From Clostridium sp. CAG:508 (lineage in GTDB: Bacteria; Bacillota; Clostridia; TANB77; CAG-508), in the NCBI GenBank assembly GCA_000435755.1, contig FR889097.1:5957-14962 (forward strand): 9,006 nt of DNA, written 5' to 3'. This document shows positions 1 to 6,766 of this stretch, in pieces (position 1 is the first letter of the stretch; the number at the start of each line of letters is the position of its first letter). The position numbers were made by a program, and so were the translations under genes. The notes beneath the pieces are model-generated. The model made no database searches, was not told where the DNA came from, and worked only from the letters and a program-made list of their open reading frames with translations.

Positions 1-295
1 TTAGTTCTATAAATGCCTGTGTGTTTGGTACAATTGCTCCTTTTTCTTCTTCTATATCTTTTAGTTTCACTTTAATAGAAGTACTTCCAACTGTCATTTC
101 AACCTTTTCAATTTTACCCTCATCTATTTGTTTAATAAGGTCTGTGTAGCTAATAATTTTATCCTCATTCTCTTTTTTAGAATTTATTAAGAATATGCTT
201 GTTATTATTACTGCTATAAGTAATACAATGCCTGCAATTATATAATAAGTCTTTGATGATTTTTTATTTTCTTTTTGCTTATTCTCATTATCCAT
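1..295 (-). CDS. ftsH: FtsH-type membrane AAA+ zinc protease, N-terminal part only
   Basis: The first 98 residues are visible and the frame runs off the left edge. It starts with ATG at 295-293, 12 nt after the DUF1189 stop and behind AAAGGAGAA. Residues 1-15 are a charged, Lys/Asn-rich cytoplasmic end. Residues about 17-38 form a hydrophobic membrane segment (TYYIIAGIVLLIAVIITSIF). The next part has the features of the FtsH extracytoplasmic domain: SYTDLIKQIDEGKIEKVEM, a beta-rich stretch, then IVPNTQAFIEL at the edge. In the family this small domain precedes a second membrane helix, the AAA+ ATPase and the HEXXH zinc protease, none of which lies in this window. FtsH degrades misassembled membrane proteins and some cytosolic regulators. 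The call rests only on the N-terminal domain, so a truncated or ATPase-less relative cannot be excluded. It is the last visible gene of the PBP-cysS-DUF1189 operon. Confidence 0.75.
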   Translation of the reverse strand, partial: MDNENKQKENKKSSKTYYIIAGIVLLIAVIITSIFLINSKKENEDKIISYTDLIKQIDEGKIEKVEMTVGSTSIKVKLKDIEEEKGAIVPNTQAFIEL

Positions 296-300
296 TATAA

Positions 301-309
301 TTCTCCTTT
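301..309 (-). promoter_or_regulatory. Ribosome-binding site of ftsH, overlapping the upstream stop codon
   Basis: The minus strand reads TAAAGGAGAATTATAATG. The TAA stop of the DUF1189 gene (310-308) shares its last two bases with the AAAGGAGAA Shine-Dalgarno sequence. Ribosomes ending on the DUF1189 gene therefore sit on the ftsH initiation site, which suggests coupled translation. It supports the ATG at 295 as the ftsH start. Confidence 0.8.
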
Positions 310-1384
310 ATAATTCCTCTGTTTTGATATTAGCCTGTGGTTCTGGCGTATCTCCTTTTTCTTTAGGCGCTTTTTTATTTGATGACTTTTTCTTTTGCTC
401 TTGTCTTTCTTTCTCGTCTTTTTTACGTATTCTTTCTCTTTCTTCTTCCTCTTTCTTCTGTCTTTCTTTTTCTTCCATCTCTTGTCTTACTTTTTCTTGT
501 TCTTGCATAATTTTAGAAAGTTCTATTTGTTGTTTTATTATGTCAGATCTTATTATCAATATTGCTGCTATAACATAAATACAAGCTATAGCCATATATA
601 AAACATTAAAGTATTTTACAGTATATCCAGTTAAAATATTTACAATAATATAAATCAAATTTAATATTATCGGCAAGGTCATACTATATATTGCAATATT
701 ATATACATTTCTAAATCTTATTCTTAAGTTAGAAAGTATTCCAGTTATACATCCTATAAGTGAATATAATATTGCGTCTAATAACACTGTTGATAGATAT
801 ACAACAAACAAATAAATAAACATAACTATATAAAATGCTGCGTATATTTTATATACATTATTCCCAGATAATGCGTTCATTAAATCTTGTTTTTCAAATT
901 TTACTAAATTAAGTTGGTCTGCAATATCCTTTACCGAAATAGTTGTTAATACACTAGCCATATTGGTTTTTAATATTACTTTATCTTGTAAAATTACAGC
1001 TCCATTATAGTAATTTTTTATTTCTTCTTCATATTTATTTATTTGTTCATTTGTCAAATTCTCTGTTGTATCTATAATAACTTTTCCATCAAATAACTTG
1101 TCCGTACTAATTACATTGTTTTCTTTTTGAGTAATAGATATTTTTCCATTATTAAAATTAAGTGTTTCAATATTTTGGTCTATATATTGCTTTACTTTAT
1201 TTACTGTTCCACTAAAACGGTATGTAATAGCTAATGTTAAGAAGAAAGTAAAAATTAACATTAATATAACTATATATGATATTGTTTTACTAGTTTTTTG
1301 TACTACTAATTTTTTATAATCTTCTAATCCAAATATACTTATTTTAAATTTTTTCCAAAATGAAATTTTTACTTCTTCTTCCAC
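308..1384 (-). CDS. DUF1189 family polytopic membrane protein with highly charged C-terminal tail
   Basis: A 358-residue protein of unknown function that resembles the DUF1189 family (PF06691). The start is GTG at 1384-1382, chosen because AAGGAGA lies 6 nt upstream and the cysS stop is only 15 nt away. The N-terminus (FWKKFKISIFGLEDYKKL) matches the amphipathic family opening. A first membrane helix lies at about residues 34-55. A predicted extracytoplasmic region follows at about 56-175, with Ile/Lys/Asn-rich beta-like sequence. Four more hydrophobic segments lie at about 178-199, 202-217, 228-251 and 258-278. Residues about 279-335 form an extremely charged, Glu/Lys/Arg/Gln-rich probable cytoplasmic coiled coil, followed by a Lys/Pro-rich end. 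I see no catalytic motif. Its place between cysS and ftsH, with translational linkage to ftsH, hints at a membrane quality-control or envelope role, but that is inference. Confidence 0.75.
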   Translation of the reverse strand: MEEEVKISFWKKFKISIFGLEDYKKLVVQKTSKTISYIVILMLIFTFFLTLAITYRFSGTVNKVKQYIDQNIETLNFNNGKISITQKENNVISTDKLFDGKVIIDTTENLTNEQINKYEEEIKNYYNGAVILQDKVILKTNMASVLTTISVKDIADQLNLVKFEKQDLMNALSGNNVYKIYAAFYIVMFIYLFVVYLSTVLLDAILYSLIGCITGILSNLRIRFRNVYNIAIYSMTLPIILNLIYIIVNILTGYTVKYFNVLYMAIACIYVIAAILIIRSDIIKQQIELSKIMQEQEKVRQEMEEKERQKKEEEERERIRKKDEKERQEQKKKSSNKKAPKEKGDTPEPQANIKTEEL

Positions 1385-1390
1385 TATAAT

Positions 1391-1397
1391 TCTCCTT
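1391..1397 (-). promoter_or_regulatory. Ribosome-binding site fixing a GTG start for the DUF1189 gene
   Basis: The minus strand reads AAGGAGAATTATAGTG, with AAGGAGA separated by 6 nt from GTG. No ATG lies at a suitable distance, so GTG is the start. The 13 bases before the start codon are identical to those before ftsH. Confidence 0.8.
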
Positions 1398-1399
1398 AT

Positions 1400-2800
1400 T
1401 TATATTTTTTCTACTGTCATGCCATCTTTTGTGTCTTTTACTGCATATCCTTTTTCTTTTAAGTTATCTCTAATTTCATCTGATAAAGCCCAGTTTTTAT
1501 CTGCTCTTGCTTGTTTTCTTTTTTCTAATAATTCTTGAATTTCTTGTGGTAATTCTACATTTTTGCTTTCTTCTAAATATTTTTTGCTGTTTTCTAAATC
1601 TAAGCCTAATACTTTATCAAATTTTAATAAAAGTTCTGCAAATTGTTTTGATTTATGTTCATTTCTTACTATTTCCCATACAATTCCCATAGCTGCTGGC
1701 ATATTCAAGTCATCATTTATTGTCTCCAAAAATTTATTTTCATATTCTTTTATTTCTTGTTCATCTATATTTTCTGTTCCTTCTTGATGTTTTACAAAAC
1801 CTTCTCTTAAACGCATTAATGCTTTTTGTGTTGCTAATGCTGTATCAAATGTAAAGTTTAGTTTTGTACGATAATGTGCTGTAAAGCAGAATAATTTATA
1901 TGCTAATGGTTCTATTCCTTTTTCTTGCAATTGATCTAGTGTGTATGTATTTCCTAAAGATTTTGACATCTTTCCACCATCAACTTGTAAGAACTCAACA
2001 TGCATCCAAGTTTTTGCTGGAACTTTACCTGTTAATCCTTTGCTTTGTGCAATTTCATTTTCATGATGTGTTGGTATATGATCAATTCCACCTGTGTGTA
2101 TATCAAATTGATCTCCTAAGTATTTTCTACCCATTGCAGAACATTCTATATGCCAACCTGGGTATGATAATCCCCATGGGCTTTCCCATTTCATAATGTG
2201 ATTTTCTGGTGCTTTAATCCACAATGCAAAATCATATGGGTTTCTTTTTTCTGTGTCTATATCAACTCTTGCTCCAGCTATTTGTTCATCTAATTTGCGG
2301 TTTGATAGTACTGGATATTTATCTAATTTTGAAATATCAAAATATATTCCTTTACTTGTTTCATATGCGTATCCATTTTTTATTAAACCTTGAACAAATT
2401 CAAGCATTTCTTGAATATGTTCTGTTGCTTTTGCAATAATTTCTGGTTTTTCTATGTTAAGTCTTGCCATATCTATGAAAAATTTATGTGTATAAAAGTT
2501 AGCTATTTCATAAGGGTCTTTGTTTTCTTTTCTTGCTGCCTTTTCCATTTTGTCTTCACCTTCGTCAGCATCTGATTCTAAGTGTCCTACGTCTGTAATA
2601 TTCATTACATGTTTTAAGTTATATCCATTGTATTGTAATACTCTTCTTAAAGTATCCATAAAAACATATGCTCTAAAATTTCCTATATGAGCAAAGCTAT
2701 ATACTGTAGGTCCGCATGAATACATACGAACTGTATTTCCTTCTAATGGTTTAAATTCTTCTTTTGTTCTAGTTAATGTATTATATAATTGTACTGTCAT
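1400..2800 (-). CDS. cysS: Cysteinyl-tRNA synthetase
   Basis: A 466-residue class I aminoacyl-tRNA synthetase that charges tRNA-Cys with cysteine in the cytoplasm; this is the normal family length. The ATP-binding HIGH motif is HIGN at 38-41 and the second signature is KMSKS at 277-281. By comparison with the E. coli enzyme, the zinc ligands that select cysteine are C29 (YSCGPTVY), C220 (GWHIEC), H245 and E249 (THHENE), and W216 and D240 of the cysteine pocket are also present. The C-terminal DALR-like helical and anticodon-binding regions follow from about residue 300. The segment after NITD reads GHLESDADEGEDKMEKA instead of the E. coli-type DDKIIKRA, which marks a distinct CysS subfamily. 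ATG at 2800 is supported by AAAGGAGGA. The gene lies 17 nt downstream of the PBP gene, so there is no room for a T-box leader. Confidence 0.97.
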   Translation of the reverse strand: MTVQLYNTLTRTKEEFKPLEGNTVRMYSCGPTVYSFAHIGNFRAYVFMDTLRRVLQYNGYNLKHVMNITDVGHLESDADEGEDKMEKAARKENKDPYEIANFYTHKFFIDMARLNIEKPEIIAKATEHIQEMLEFVQGLIKNGYAYETSKGIYFDISKLDKYPVLSNRKLDEQIAGARVDIDTEKRNPYDFALWIKAPENHIMKWESPWGLSYPGWHIECSAMGRKYLGDQFDIHTGGIDHIPTHHENEIAQSKGLTGKVPAKTWMHVEFLQVDGGKMSKSLGNTYTLDQLQEKGIEPLAYKLFCFTAHYRTKLNFTFDTALATQKALMRLREGFVKHQEGTENIDEQEIKEYENKFLETINDDLNMPAAMGIVWEIVRNEHKSKQFAELLLKFDKVLGLDLENSKKYLEESKNVELPQEIQELLEKRKQARADKNWALSDEIRDNLKEKGYAVKDTKDGMTVEKI

Positions 2801-2805
2801 AAAAA

Positions 2806-2814
2806 TCCTCCTTT
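2806..2814 (-). promoter_or_regulatory. Ribosome-binding site of cysS
   Basis: The minus strand reads AAAGGAGGATTTTTATG, a near-perfect anti-16S match 5 nt before the ATG at 2800. It fills almost the whole 17-nt gap after the PBP stop codon, so cysS is probably read from the PBP promoter. Confidence 0.85.
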
Positions 2815-2817
2815 AAT

Positions 2818-5472
2818 TTAGTTCGTAGTATTTGAAGATGGATTTGTTGTTGTGTTTCCTCCTGCCTCACTATTTCCTCCGCTGTCAACTGTATTATTTT
2901 GATTTGGTTTTTCCGGTGTTGTCGGAGGTGTAACACTTACTTTATTTACTGTGATAACTATACTCACGCCTTTTATAACTTTTGTTCCTTCCTCAAAACT
3001 TTGTTTTATAACAATTCCATTTGCTTGATCTCCATGTGTTTCATAAATTACCTGCACATTCAATTCTGCTAAAGCTGCTTTAGCTTCTTCTTCTGTTTTT
3101 CCTATTAATTTAGGAATTATTATACTACTTGTTTCCTCTGTATGGATATTACATTTTTCTGTTGGTATCTTGTATCTATCCTTTTTTACTGTCCAATTGC
3201 TATTATTCTCTTTTTCTGGTTTTGCTGTATATATTTTTTCTTCAGTATCTAAGCAATATTCTGTTGCAATTTTTTTAGATTCTTTACATATTTTTATAGT
3301 TTCGTGTCCGTCACATGCTTTTGGCACGTTACCTTTTGTAAAATATTCTGTATATTTTCTAGTACATTCTTTAGTTGCTACTTTTCCACTATCTTTACAT
3401 ACTGTAGCTGTTACTACTCCATCTGGTTTTGTAAAACGTTTTTTAGGCAATTCTTTGTGCACATTTTTCATTATATTAGCCCAAATGCTTCTTGCTGCCC
3501 ATATTTGATATAATTCAATTTCTCCTTGGTCAAATCCATACCAAGTAGCACCGGCATAATATGGTGTATATCCACAAAGCCATACGTTTGTATCATTATC
3601 TGTAGTACCTGTTTTACAAGCTACGTCCATTCCTGATATTGCACAAGCCCCCGCTGTTCCACTATATCCTGTAACAACATCTGTTAATATGTCTGAAATA
3701 ATATATGCATTTGCCTCTGATATAACTCTTCTTGTTTCTTGCTTTGGTTCAAGAATTGTTTTTCCGTCACTATCAGTTAATTTTGTATAGAATGTTGGTT
3801 CTATATATACACCTTTGTTTGCAAGTGTCGCATATGCTGCTGCCATTTGTAAAGTACTAGATCCATGGTGAGCTCCACCAATTGCTAAGCTCATAACAGC
3901 ATCATCTTCCTCTGTATATGTGGTAAGTCCAAATTCATGTAAATATTCTATCGCCTTATTTATTCCAACATTGTATGCTATTTTAATATTAACGATATTT
4001 GAAGAAACCTCAATTGCTTTTCTAACTGTACATAGTCCTTGATATCCTCCTGCGTTTTTAGGAGAGTATCTTCCTTTAAATGTTGTTGGTGTATCATCAA
4101 ACACTGTTGATGCAGTAATTACTTTTTCTTCTAAGCCTGGTGCAACGTTAACTAATGGCTTAATTGATGAACCTGTTTGTCTTTCACTAATTGCATAATT
4201 ATAGCTAGTTCCTTGGTCACTTCCTAGTGCTCCACCCATTGCTACTACTCTACCTGTTGTTGGTTCAATTATAGTAGTACCTGCCTGAGTTCTTGCTTTT
4301 ACTTTCACGTTTTTTCCATTTGCATCTTTAACTGTTATTGTTTTATTTTGTACATATTTTTTCTTAGCCATTTCTTTAAGTACTGCTTCCTGAATAGAAG
4401 TTACTTGTGTTGTATATAGTTTATATCCTCCTGATTGAATCATTGCTTTAGCCTCTGAAAAATCAATATCTTTTGCTTCTGCTAAATCTCTTGCTGCATT
4501 ATTTACAGCCTCACTCACAAAGTATGAAATATTTCCAATTTCTATTGTTCCTTTTTTGAATTCAAAGCCTTTTTCTACTTTTTCTACTGCCTCATTATAT
4601 AATTTTTCAGCTTCTGCTGGGTCATCGCTAATTCTACTTTGTTCCTTCATAAAATGTAATACTAATTTAGTTCTTGACTTTATTAGTTCACTATTATCTT
4701 CTTCTCCATATGGATTATACATATTGGGTCCATCATTTATTCCTGCTAAGAATGCTGATTCAGCTAAGTCCAAATCTTTTGCTGATTTTGCAAAGTAGTA
4801 TTGTGCTCCATATTCTACTCCATGAAGATCATTTCCACCTATAAATATAATATTTAAATATTTTTCTATTATTTGTTTTTTAGTAAGCATACTCTCAACT
4901 TTGTAAGCTCTTGACATCTCACGAATTTTTCTCTCCATACCTGCAGTTCCAGAGTCTGCTTTATCCTTCATAATGTTTTTTACTAATTGTTGTGTTATAG
5001 TACTTCCACCACCAACATCAGAGCTTCCTCTATGTAACACATAACTTAGTGTTGCTTTAGCTGTTCTTAAAATATCAACTCCTGAATGTTCATAAAATCT
5101 CTTATCTTCTATTGCTATATATGCATCTGGTGTATATTTTCCCATTTGTTCTAGTGAAATTACTTTTCTGTTTCCATTTCCGTCTCCAGCGCTGAGTAAT
5201 CCTATTTGTTTTTCTTCTGAGTCATATATTTCTGCATTTCCGCTAGCTATTAATTCTTCTTTAGTAATATTCCATTGATCACTAAAAAATATTCCTGCTA
5301 AGACTCCTCCACCAACAAGCACTAATAAAAATATTAATATTACAAATATTAATATTATCTTTTTTAGTTTTGGATGTTTTTTCACCTTTATTGTATCTGC
5401 CTTATTTGTTTTTTTACTTCTTTTAATTTTATATTGTTTAGTATCACTTGAGTGCTTCTTTTTACTTCCCAT
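2818..5472 (-). CDS. Class A penicillin-binding protein (PBP1A type) with C-terminal PASTA domain
   Basis: An 884-residue bifunctional peptidoglycan synthase (ponA/mrcA type) that polymerises lipid II and cross-links stem peptides outside the membrane. Residues 1-38 are a Lys-rich cytoplasmic tail and about 39-63 a single membrane anchor. The GT51 glycosyltransferase shows catalytic E122 in AIEDKRFYEHSG, GGSTITQQ near 155-162, RKIRE with E185, and YLN at 205-207. The transpeptidase shows SSIK (nucleophile S435, K438), SSN at 490-492 and KTG at 620-622. About residues 690-777 hold two Cys/His modules. A PASTA domain lies at about 784-843, then a Thr/Pro/Asn/Gly-rich low-complexity tail. The frame is open upstream to an ATG at 5526, but I chose 5472. 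It has AAGGGAGGA 7 nt upstream, whereas the earlier ATG lies upstream of the predicted transcription start and has no such site. First gene of its operon. Confidence 0.95.
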   Translation of the reverse strand: MGSKKKHSSDTKQYKIKRSKKTNKADTIKVKKHPKLKKIILIFVILIFLLVLVGGGVLAGIFFSDQWNITKEELIASGNAEIYDSEEKQIGLLSAGDGNGNRKVISLEQMGKYTPDAYIAIEDKRFYEHSGVDILRTAKATLSYVLHRGSSDVGGGSTITQQLVKNIMKDKADSGTAGMERKIREMSRAYKVESMLTKKQIIEKYLNIIFIGGNDLHGVEYGAQYYFAKSAKDLDLAESAFLAGINDGPNMYNPYGEEDNSELIKSRTKLVLHFMKEQSRISDDPAEAEKLYNEAVEKVEKGFEFKKGTIEIGNISYFVSEAVNNAARDLAEAKDIDFSEAKAMIQSGGYKLYTTQVTSIQEAVLKEMAKKKYVQNKTITVKDANGKNVKVKARTQAGTTIIEPTTGRVVAMGGALGSDQGTSYNYAISERQTGSSIKPLVNVAPGLEEKVITASTVFDDTPTTFKGRYSPKNAGGYQGLCTVRKAIEVSSNIVNIKIAYNVGINKAIEYLHEFGLTTYTEEDDAVMSLAIGGAHHGSSTLQMAAAYATLANKGVYIEPTFYTKLTDSDGKTILEPKQETRRVISEANAYIISDILTDVVTGYSGTAGACAISGMDVACKTGTTDNDTNVWLCGYTPYYAGATWYGFDQGEIELYQIWAARSIWANIMKNVHKELPKKRFTKPDGVVTATVCKDSGKVATKECTRKYTEYFTKGNVPKACDGHETIKICKESKKIATEYCLDTEEKIYTAKPEKENNSNWTVKKDRYKIPTEKCNIHTEETSSIIIPKLIGKTEEEAKAALAELNVQVIYETHGDQANGIVIKQSFEEGTKVIKGVSIVITVNKVSVTPPTTPEKPNQNNTVDSGGNSEAGGNTTTNPSSNTTN

Positions 5473-5479
5473 AAAGGTA

Positions 5480-5488
5480 TCCTCCCTT
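5480..5488 (-). promoter_or_regulatory. Ribosome-binding site that decides the PBP start
   Basis: The minus strand reads AAGGGAGGATACCTTTATG: a strong Shine-Dalgarno sequence with 7 nt before the ATG at 5472. This favours an 884-residue protein over the 902-residue one that begins at 5526. Confidence 0.88.
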
Positions 5489-5508
5489 GGATATATTTTA
5501 ACATATAT

Positions 5509-5536
5509 ATTATATAATATATTCATAAAAAAGCAA
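5509..5536 (-). promoter_or_regulatory. Sigma-A-like promoter of the PBP-cysS-DUF1189-ftsH operon
   Basis: On the minus strand a perfect -10 box TATAAT (5514-5509) is preceded by TTGCTT (5536-5531) with a 16-nt spacer. The -35 matches the consensus only in TTG, but a T-rich stretch surrounds it. Transcription would start near 5502, giving a leader of about 30 nt before the PBP ATG. It lies directly after the dnaJ terminator, where a new promoter is expected. The surrounding DNA is very AT-rich, so chance -10-like matches are common. Confidence 0.6.
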
Positions 5537-5564
5537 AGTATTTTAATAAATTTTTAAGGTTTTA

Positions 5565-5599
5565 TATATAAAAAAACTACTAATTTAATATTAGTAGTT
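5565..5599 (-). terminator. Intrinsic terminator of the grpE-dnaK-dnaJ operon
   Basis: Six nucleotides after the dnaJ stop, the minus strand forms a perfect 10-bp stem (AACTACTAAT at 5599-5590 with ATTAGTAGTT at 5584-5575) and a 5-nt loop at 5589-5585. A run of T follows, then TATATA. The stem is AT-rich, but the perfect pairing, the T-tract and the position between two operons make a terminator likely. The T-tract lies on the minus-strand side only, so it acts on the chaperone operon. Confidence 0.85.
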
Positions 5600-5605
5600 C
5601 TTATT

Positions 5606-6766
5606 TTATCCAAACAAACCTTTTTTCTTTACTGGTGGTTGTTCATTCATAGTTTTTGCAAGTTGCATTAAAAGTTCTCTTTGTTCTGGAGTTAGCTTTT
5701 TAGGTACTTGTACTTGTACTGTAAATACAAAATCTCCTTGTGCACTGCTATTTACTCCCTTGAAGCCTTTATTCCTTATTGTAAATTTTGTGCCTGTTTG
5801 TGTTGCATCAGGTATTCTATAAGTTTCAGTTGTTCCATCTACCATTGGTATTTTAAGTTCTGCACCAAGGGTTGCTTGTGTAAACGTTATTGGTATGTCA
5901 CAAAGTACATTATTTCCTTTTCTACTGTAAATACTATGTCTTTTAACATGTATTAATATATATAGGTCACCTTTTGGTCCACCATTTGTACCTGGCTCTC
6001 CTTCACCTTGCATTACTATAGTTTGACCATCGTCAACACCTGCTGGTATTTTAACTGTTAATCGTACTTGTTTTCTAACTGTTCCTTTTCCTTTACATGT
6101 TTCACAAGGATTTGTAATAACCTTACCTGTTCCATGGCAGTTTGTACATGTTCTTGTAGTTTGCATTTGTCCAAGTATTGTAGTTTGGACTTGCTTAATT
6201 TGGCCTGTTCCATGACATACACTACATGTTTCAGGGTGTGTACCTGGTTTTGTACCTTCTCCATGGCAAGTATCACAAGTTTCATTTCTATTTATTGTTA
6301 CATATCTTTCTGTTCCTAAGAAAGATTCTTCAAAACTTATATCTATATCATAGCGTAAATCTGTACCTTTTCTAGGCCCATTTTTTCTTGTACCTCTTGA
6401 AGAACCTCCAAATCCTCCACCAAAGAAAGAAGAAAATATATCTCCTAAATCTCCAAAGTCACTAAATCCATCAAAGCCTGTTGAGTATGTATATGTACCA
6501 CCACCAAATGGTCCTCCGGCTCCTCCTCCGAAGCCTTGAGGTCCATCTGCTCCAAATTGGTCATACATTTTTCTTTTTTGAGGATTTGATAAAGTTTCAT
6601 AAGCTTCATTTACTTCTTTAAACTTTTTCTCTGCCTCTTCTTTATTATCAGGATTAGCATCTGGATGGTATTGTTTTGCAAGTTTTCTATATGCTTTTTT
6701 AAGTTCTTCATCAGTTGCATTTTTATTTACGCCTAATACCTCATAATAGTCCTTTTTTGTAGCCAT
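5606..6766 (-). CDS. dnaJ: Chaperone protein DnaJ (type I Hsp40)
   Basis: A full-length 386-residue type I J-protein that delivers unfolded clients to DnaK and stimulates its ATPase. Residues 1-70 are the J domain with HPD at 34-36. A Gly/Phe-rich region runs from about 72 to 128. The zinc-finger domain has four CxxCxGxG repeats beginning at C164, C181, C207 and C221, so both zinc sites are complete. The client-binding beta domains follow from about 230 to 355, then a short dimerisation region ending in KKKGLFG. ATG at 6766 overlaps the last base of the dnaK stop codon (TAATG), with GAAGGA 8 nt upstream inside dnaK. It is the last gene before the terminator. No prmA or rsmE follows, although these commonly lie after dnaJ in Firmicutes. 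Confidence 0.98.
   Translation of the reverse strand: MATKKDYYEVLGVNKNATDEELKKAYRKLAKQYHPDANPDNKEEAEKKFKEVNEAYETLSNPQKRKMYDQFGADGPQGFGGGAGGPFGGGTYTYSTGFDGFSDFGDLGDIFSSFFGGGFGGSSRGTRKNGPRKGTDLRYDIDISFEESFLGTERYVTINRNETCDTCHGEGTKPGTHPETCSVCHGTGQIKQVQTTILGQMQTTRTCTNCHGTGKVITNPCETCKGKGTVRKQVRLTVKIPAGVDDGQTIVMQGEGEPGTNGGPKGDLYILIHVKRHSIYSRKGNNVLCDIPITFTQATLGAELKIPMVDGTTETYRIPDATQTGTKFTIRNKGFKGVNSSAQGDFVFTVQVQVPKKLTPEQRELLMQLAKTMNEQPPVKKKGLFG

Noticed and set aside
324..601. Plus-strand open frames rich in Ser, Phe and Cys
   Set aside because: They are the antisense of the Glu/Lys/Arg-rich DUF1189 tail (GAA/AAA codons read as TTC/TTT). They have no ribosome-binding site and no family resemblance.
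1507..2575. Several plus-strand open frames opposite cysS
   Set aside because: cysS is complete with all catalytic motifs; the opposite frames are low-complexity Phe/Leu/Cys sequence without start signals.
2801..2820. T-box or other riboswitch controlling cysS
   Set aside because: Only 17 nt separate the PBP stop from the cysS start, and the predicted operon leader before the PBP is about 30 nt, so no such structure fits.
3170..3513. Plus-strand open frames of up to 112 codons opposite the PBP
   Set aside because: Antisense of the Cys-rich PBP region; no Shine-Dalgarno sequence and no recognisable domain.
5473..5526. N-terminal extension of the PBP starting at 5526
   Set aside because: The extension covers the predicted -10 box and transcription start, and the ATG at 5472 has a far better ribosome-binding site and the expected Lys-rich start.
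6058..6285. Minus-strand 75-codon frame inside dnaJ
   Set aside because: It is an out-of-frame reading of the repeated CxxCxGxG zinc-finger codons; the repeats keep the alternative frame open.
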